A stretch of 64,000 nt of DNA from contig CM051040.1 in the NCBI GenBank assembly GCA_027627225.1, positions 24,532,134 through 24,596,133 of the forward strand, read 5' to 3'. This document shows, piece by piece, positions 60,521-64,000 of the stretch. Source of the stretch: Congeria kusceri. Taxonomy: Eukaryota > Mollusca > Bivalvia > Myida > Dreissenidae. A model generated the notes under the pieces. The model made no database searches, was not told where the DNA came from, and saw nothing but the letters and a program-made list of their open reading frames with translations. Within the stretch, counting starts at the first letter, position 1. Each line of letters begins with the position of its first letter. The position numbers were made by a program, and so were the translations under genes.

Positions 60521-60934
60521 TTTTTCAACAGAGCGGAACTTTGAGTAACTTTGGTAGAGGACCAACCAAGGATCATTTCTGTGAAATTATCTACCCTGGA
60601 GTTTAGATGTCGTTTAAAGAGTTTGCTATTTATATCTCTGGCGCCCATGTTTTTGAACGGAGCGGAACCATTTGAGCAACTTAGGTAGAGAACAACCGAA
60701 GGAACATTTCTGTGAGTTATTAAATCTACCGAGGGGTTTAGGAGATTTATGTTTATAGCTCTGGTTGCCATCTTGTGCAGCGAACCGGAACAATTTGAGC
60801 AACTTCGGTAGAGGACCACCGAAGTAACATTTCTGTGAATTTTAAACAAAATCGGCCAACCTGTTTTAGAAGAGATGTCGTTTAAACGGACGAACCGCTA
60901 TGGCATGAGCTCGCTGGGCCAGTGGAGCTAAAAA
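60521..60934 (+). mobile_element. Tandem-core element, class A 3' end
   Basis: Three ~125-bp units with GAGCGGAAC, TTGAG.AACTT.GGTAGAG, ACC..CC.AAGG and CATTTCTGTGA. The 3' hairpin is AGCTCGCTGG…CCAGTGGAGCT (60908-60929), followed by AAAAA. The 5' end is missing. The units resemble the core of 39901-40624 (AGAGGACCACTA). Confidence 0.7.
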
Positions 60935-61243
60935 TCGTGTTTCTGAACAGCATACGGTTATTTTCTGTATAAAAAACCTATGCTAACCATCATCAAATAA
61001 ATACACACTATTCTGTACATTAACAACTTGCAAAGCCAAACAATTTAGGAATTAAGAAACCACCATATTGTAAGTGTATTTTGAATCTTTTTACAATCAA
61101 ACTATTGTACAGTTACCATACTTGCACTACTAAAGCAGAGTTTCTAGTATCTGACATACAATATATCATGTGGCACTCTCACCTCCTGTAGATAAACGTT
61201 CATTGTTATAAGATATCACAGAGCTGTTAGGGTAATCCGCATA
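60935..61243. other. Spacer / 3' flank
   Basis: AT-rich 3' flank of the minus-strand gene. Nothing recognised. Confidence 0.35.
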
Positions 61244-64000
61244 CTAGTTAACACATGGACCGTCTTGTACATTTTCAATTTTCACAACTACCTCTACATC
61301 TAACTTATTGTCTAGTTCACGGACCTGTCTAGCAGTGTTTCCTGTAACTGACAGTGTTGATATGCCATCTGCTTTCCAATGCTGCTTTCTATTACTGTTC
61401 TTGTCAGTTAGATTTGAAGTATATGAATCAGAAACATATGTTGCATCCTTATTCTTCTCACCATTATCAACACCATCCTCCACAAAACCATCATCATCAT
61501 CGTTAGAAACTTTGTAAACCTGAACATAGTAATCTCCATGTGTTTCATCTTGTACCAGCACTTCTTCCTTCAGTACAGAGCAGCAATTTATAACCGCAAC
61601 CTGTGGCACACTTAATTTGGAACCCTGATCTAGTTGCGTAATACCAATTATGGGACTAGGTACCTCGGATTTAATGAAATGGCAAAACACGTCTGTAATG
61701 ACGTCTTTGGTATCTGTTACTTCCACTTCGATATCACTGTAAGTTCCTTCATTTTCTGTTTCTTCCATATTGTGATCAAAAACTGCCGAAGAAGAACATT
61801 TAACATGCGTTTCTCTGACAAACTTTTTCACACATCCCACAGTTCTTTCATTTTCCGTTTCATCCATTATGCCATGGCTTCTTTTGTTGGGTCTTTCAGT
61901 GGCTTCCAAAGAACTCATTAATCGCTCGCTCTGATCAACAGATGAGCTGAACGTGGCTTGAATAGGAATTAGTTTTATTGGAGAACCCTGGTACCGATTC
62001 TGCCTGACTGGATTGAAAAATACATGTCTCAAATTGTCTTTAATGAAACACCTCCAATATTCATAAATCCGCACTGCGGTATGGCTTACTTCAAAATGTT
62101 CTTCAAACTCATTCCTTTTGAAAGGTCCTTGAATACAAATTAAACATTTCAATTCTTGATGCGTTTTCTGTGCATACTTATAAATAAACGCACACAATTT
62201 ATTGTCTTCCTTGCTAACTGAACAATTAGGTTCATGGTTCGCAAAATCATAGTAATTTCTAAATTTGAAATCACAGGTGGCACAAACCAAGTATGAATTA
62301 CAAGATTTATCAGACACGTTGGTGGAACCCAGAAACAAATTCTTATGCTCCAAATAGTGAGTCTCCATTTCCCGTGGAAAATGACCGAAATTTGGCGGGA
62401 CAACTTGAATGAAATAACAGCCCATCACATTGCAGCAGAACAAAGACGGGAAAGACCTTCGGGAATTTTCACTTTTTTGAACTATGGTATCAGGAGATGT
62501 AGCACAAGATGAAATAATTTCGGTTTTGATATTGAGATCTTTCGCATTTATCGTTGTGCATTGGTTTTTTTGAGTGGTTAGATCTGAAGTGGTGACATTA
62601 TTGTTTGTTGTATTTTCACTCTCAAAATGTTTTACAGCTCTAATTAAGCTTAACACGCTTTGAGTCATGTCCACTGGCAAACGGATGTCTTTACGTGCAC
62701 TCAATTCACCTGATTTTTCATAGGTATGCTTGTACAAATCTTTACATGCACTCACTTGAACCTGACTTTTCTTATTTTGAATGTAGAGATCTGTACTCGA
62801 ACATTTTTTAGCAGTATCTTCATTTCTTTGCGTGCAGATACTTACTCTAGAGCTTTCAACATCTTGATGACCGATATCTGTGCTTGCTGTAGCTTTATTA
62901 AGACTTTTCTTAGTTTTCACACATTTATCCAAATGTTCAGTCACACTACCAAGACATGCCCTTAATTTACTAAGATGTTCATTTCTTTGTCTGCTGCTAC
63001 CTTTTGCACTGACTTTACCAGGACTTTCATTTAATTGCTCACATATATCTGCACTGGCCTTTACTCTGAAATCTGGACTGTCACTATTTTGCATGTTGAT
63101 ATTTGATATCATTTGATCAGTACATTTCTTACTTTCAGTGCACGTATCTGAACTTGCACTCGCTTTTCCACATGTTACATAGTTTTGCTTGCACTGGGTT
63201 TTTTGAGTGGTCAAATCTGAAGTGGAGACATTATTGTTTGTTGTATTTTCACTCCCGGAATGTTTTACAGCTCTTACTAAACTTAGCACGCTTTGAGTCA
63301 TGTCCACTGGCAAACGGATGCCTTTACGTGCGCTCAGTTCACCAGATTTTTCATAGCTATGCTTGTACAAATCTTTACATGCACTTACTTGACCCTGACT
63401 TTTCTTATTTTGAATGTCGAGATCTGTACTCGAACTTATTTCAGCAGGACCTTCATTTCTTTGCGTGCATGTACTTATTCTAGAGCGTTTAATATCTTGA
63501 TTACCGATATCTATGCTTGCTGTAGCTTTATTAAGACTTTGCTTACTTTGCATACATTTATCTAAATTTTCAATCACATTAACAAGAGATGCACTTGCTT
63601 TACCAAGATGTTCGTTTCTTTGTTTGCTGATACCTGTTGCACTGACTTTACCAGGACTTTCATTACATTGCTTGCACAGATCTGCACTGGCAGTCACTCT
63701 GAAATCAGGACTTTCACTATTTTGCATGTTGATATTTGATGTCATTAGATCAGAACATTTCTTTCTTTCAGTGCACGTATCTAAACTTGCACTCGCTCTA
63801 CCACGTTTTACATAATTATGCCTGCATACATCTACATCGGCATTCACTTCTGTAGTTGCATTCATTTTCCCGTGATGTTCATTGCTTTTCCCGCATATAT
63901 CTGCATTTCCTTTCACTTTATTAGGACATTTATCAATTTGCTTATATATATCTGTATTTCCAAACTCATTTGCCGAGTTCTCCATACTTTTTCTGCATAT
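61244..64000 (-). CDS. Repeat-rich protein sharing the Cys/His domain of the 44.5-47.6 kb gene (5' end outside window)
   Basis: The frame is open through the right edge (codons before the Met at 63985 read ICRKS and fit the repeat), so the start is off-window. Counting residues from 63985: 1-480 is a low-complexity region of degenerate ~19-residue repeats ([AS]-D-[LI]-C…K-V-S-A) with a 211-residue segment (57-267) duplicated in tandem (268-478), including RLPVDMTQSVLSL. At 515-647 is the Cys/His-rich domain (FCCNVMGC, ETHYLEH, KSCNSYLVCATCD, NHEPNC, KCLIC, YEYWRC). At 804-830 is the motif VLKEEVLVQDETHGDYYVQV followed by YKVSNDDDD; VKIENV at the end is a possible SUMO site. The domain and motif match the 44515 gene in order. 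No N-terminal C2H2 array is visible here. Probably nuclear, by analogy only. TAG stop at 61244-61246. Family unrecognised. Confidence 0.85.
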   Translation of the reverse strand: MCRKSMENSANEFGNTDIYKQIDKCPNKVKGNADICGKSNEHHGKMNATTEVNADVDVCRHNYVKRGRASASLDTCTERKKCSDLMTSNINMQNSESPDFRVTASADLCKQCNESPGKVSATGISKQRNEHLGKASASLVNVIENLDKCMQSKQSLNKATASIDIGNQDIKRSRISTCTQRNEGPAEISSSTDLDIQNKKSQGQVSACKDLYKHSYEKSGELSARKGIRLPVDMTQSVLSLVRAVKHSGSENTTNNNVSTSDLTTQKTQCKQNYVTCGKASASSDTCTESKKCTDQMISNINMQNSDSPDFRVKASADICEQLNESPGKVSAKGSSRQRNEHLSKLRACLGSVTEHLDKCVKTKKSLNKATASTDIGHQDVESSRVSICTQRNEDTAKKCSSTDLYIQNKKSQVQVSACKDLYKHTYEKSGELSARKDIRLPVDMTQSVLSLIRAVKHFESENTTNNNVTTSDLTTQKNQCTTINAKDLNIKTEIISSCATSPDTIVQKSENSRRSFPSLFCCNVMGCYFIQVVPPNFGHFPREMETHYLEHKNLFLGSTNVSDKSCNSYLVCATCDFKFRNYYDFANHEPNCSVSKEDNKLCAFIYKYAQKTHQELKCLICIQGPFKRNEFEEHFEVSHTAVRIYEYWRCFIKDNLRHVFFNPVRQNRYQGSPIKLIPIQATFSSSVDQSERLMSSLEATERPNKRSHGIMDETENERTVGCVKKFVRETHVKCSSSAVFDHNMEETENEGTYSDIEVEVTDTKDVITDVFCHFIKSEVPSPIIGITQLDQGSKLSVPQVAVINCCSVLKEEVLVQDETHGDYYVQVYKVSNDDDDGFVEDGVDNGEKNKDATYVSDSYTSNLTDKNSNRKQHWKADGISTLSVTGNTARQVRELDNKLDVEVVVKIENVQDGPCVN
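62554..63817 (-). repeat. Two tandem 633-bp coding repeats
   Basis: In-frame duplication within the minus-strand gene: residues 57-267 and 268-478 align throughout (NYVKRGRASAS / NYVTCGKASAS, MQNSESPDFRV / MQNSDSPDFRV, KDLYKHSYEKSGELSAR / KDLYKHTYEKSGELSAR), with scattered substitutions. Confidence 0.92.

Noticed and set aside
63103..63815. Overlapping plus-strand frames of 79-126 codons opposite the 61244 gene
   Set aside because: They are antisense shadows of the coding repeats and repeat with the same period.

Overview
The window is eukaryotic nuclear DNA: AT-rich, with split genes, GT..AG introns, long gaps between genes and many kinds of transposable element. The repeat profile points to a bivalve mollusc: palindromic elements with ATGAGGCGTG ends, elements with tandem ~150-170 bp cores built around the word GGGGCATAACTCTG, Penelope-like and CR1/Jockey-type retroelements. 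The palindromic repeat resembles one I associate with Dreissena (zebra/quagga mussel). That assignment is inference.

Host genes are few. (1) EIF1, encoding translation initiation factor 1, lies on the + strand in four exons (34043-37076); exon 1 is a candidate only. (2) A large C2H2/Cys-His-rich protein lies on the - strand (last exon 44515-47621). (3) A related protein lies on the - strand (61244 to beyond the right edge). It shares a distal Cys/His domain and a C-terminal motif with (2), and carries a 211-residue internal duplication. (4) A small cysteine-rich, probably secreted protein lies on the + strand (exons at 57229, 57844 and 58145, with a poly(A) signal), but one exon junction does not keep phase.

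Layout: 1-2.8 kb, tandem-core elements; 2.85-4 kb, minisatellite; 4.17-10.2 kb, an old TIR element split by a 4.65-kb hAT transposon, both with exact target duplications; 10.6-12.3 kb, Ty3/Gypsy gag remnant; 12.6-16 kb, palindromic elements; 18.65-21.3 kb, broken Penelope-like element; 21.7-25 kb, small elements and a foldback palindrome; 28-30.1 kb, LINE on the - strand; 32.55-33.7 kb, LINE on the + strand; 34-37.7 kb, EIF1 with an older LINE tail and a TIR element in its introns; 38.5-43.9 kb, a dense cluster of tandem-core elements; 44.5-47.6 kb, zinc-finger gene; 48.2-53 kb, more tandem-core elements and a tRNA-derived SINE; 53.9-55.7 kb, palindromic element, duplicated segment with a MITE, and a 3 x 214-bp array; 56-58.4 kb, cysteine-rich gene; 59.3-60.5 kb, Gypsy integrase and LTR remnant; 61.2-64 kb, second zinc-binding gene.

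The two signals I would follow first are the pair of related zinc-binding genes and the tandem-core elements, whose two ends change together from family to family in a way that preserves terminal hairpins.
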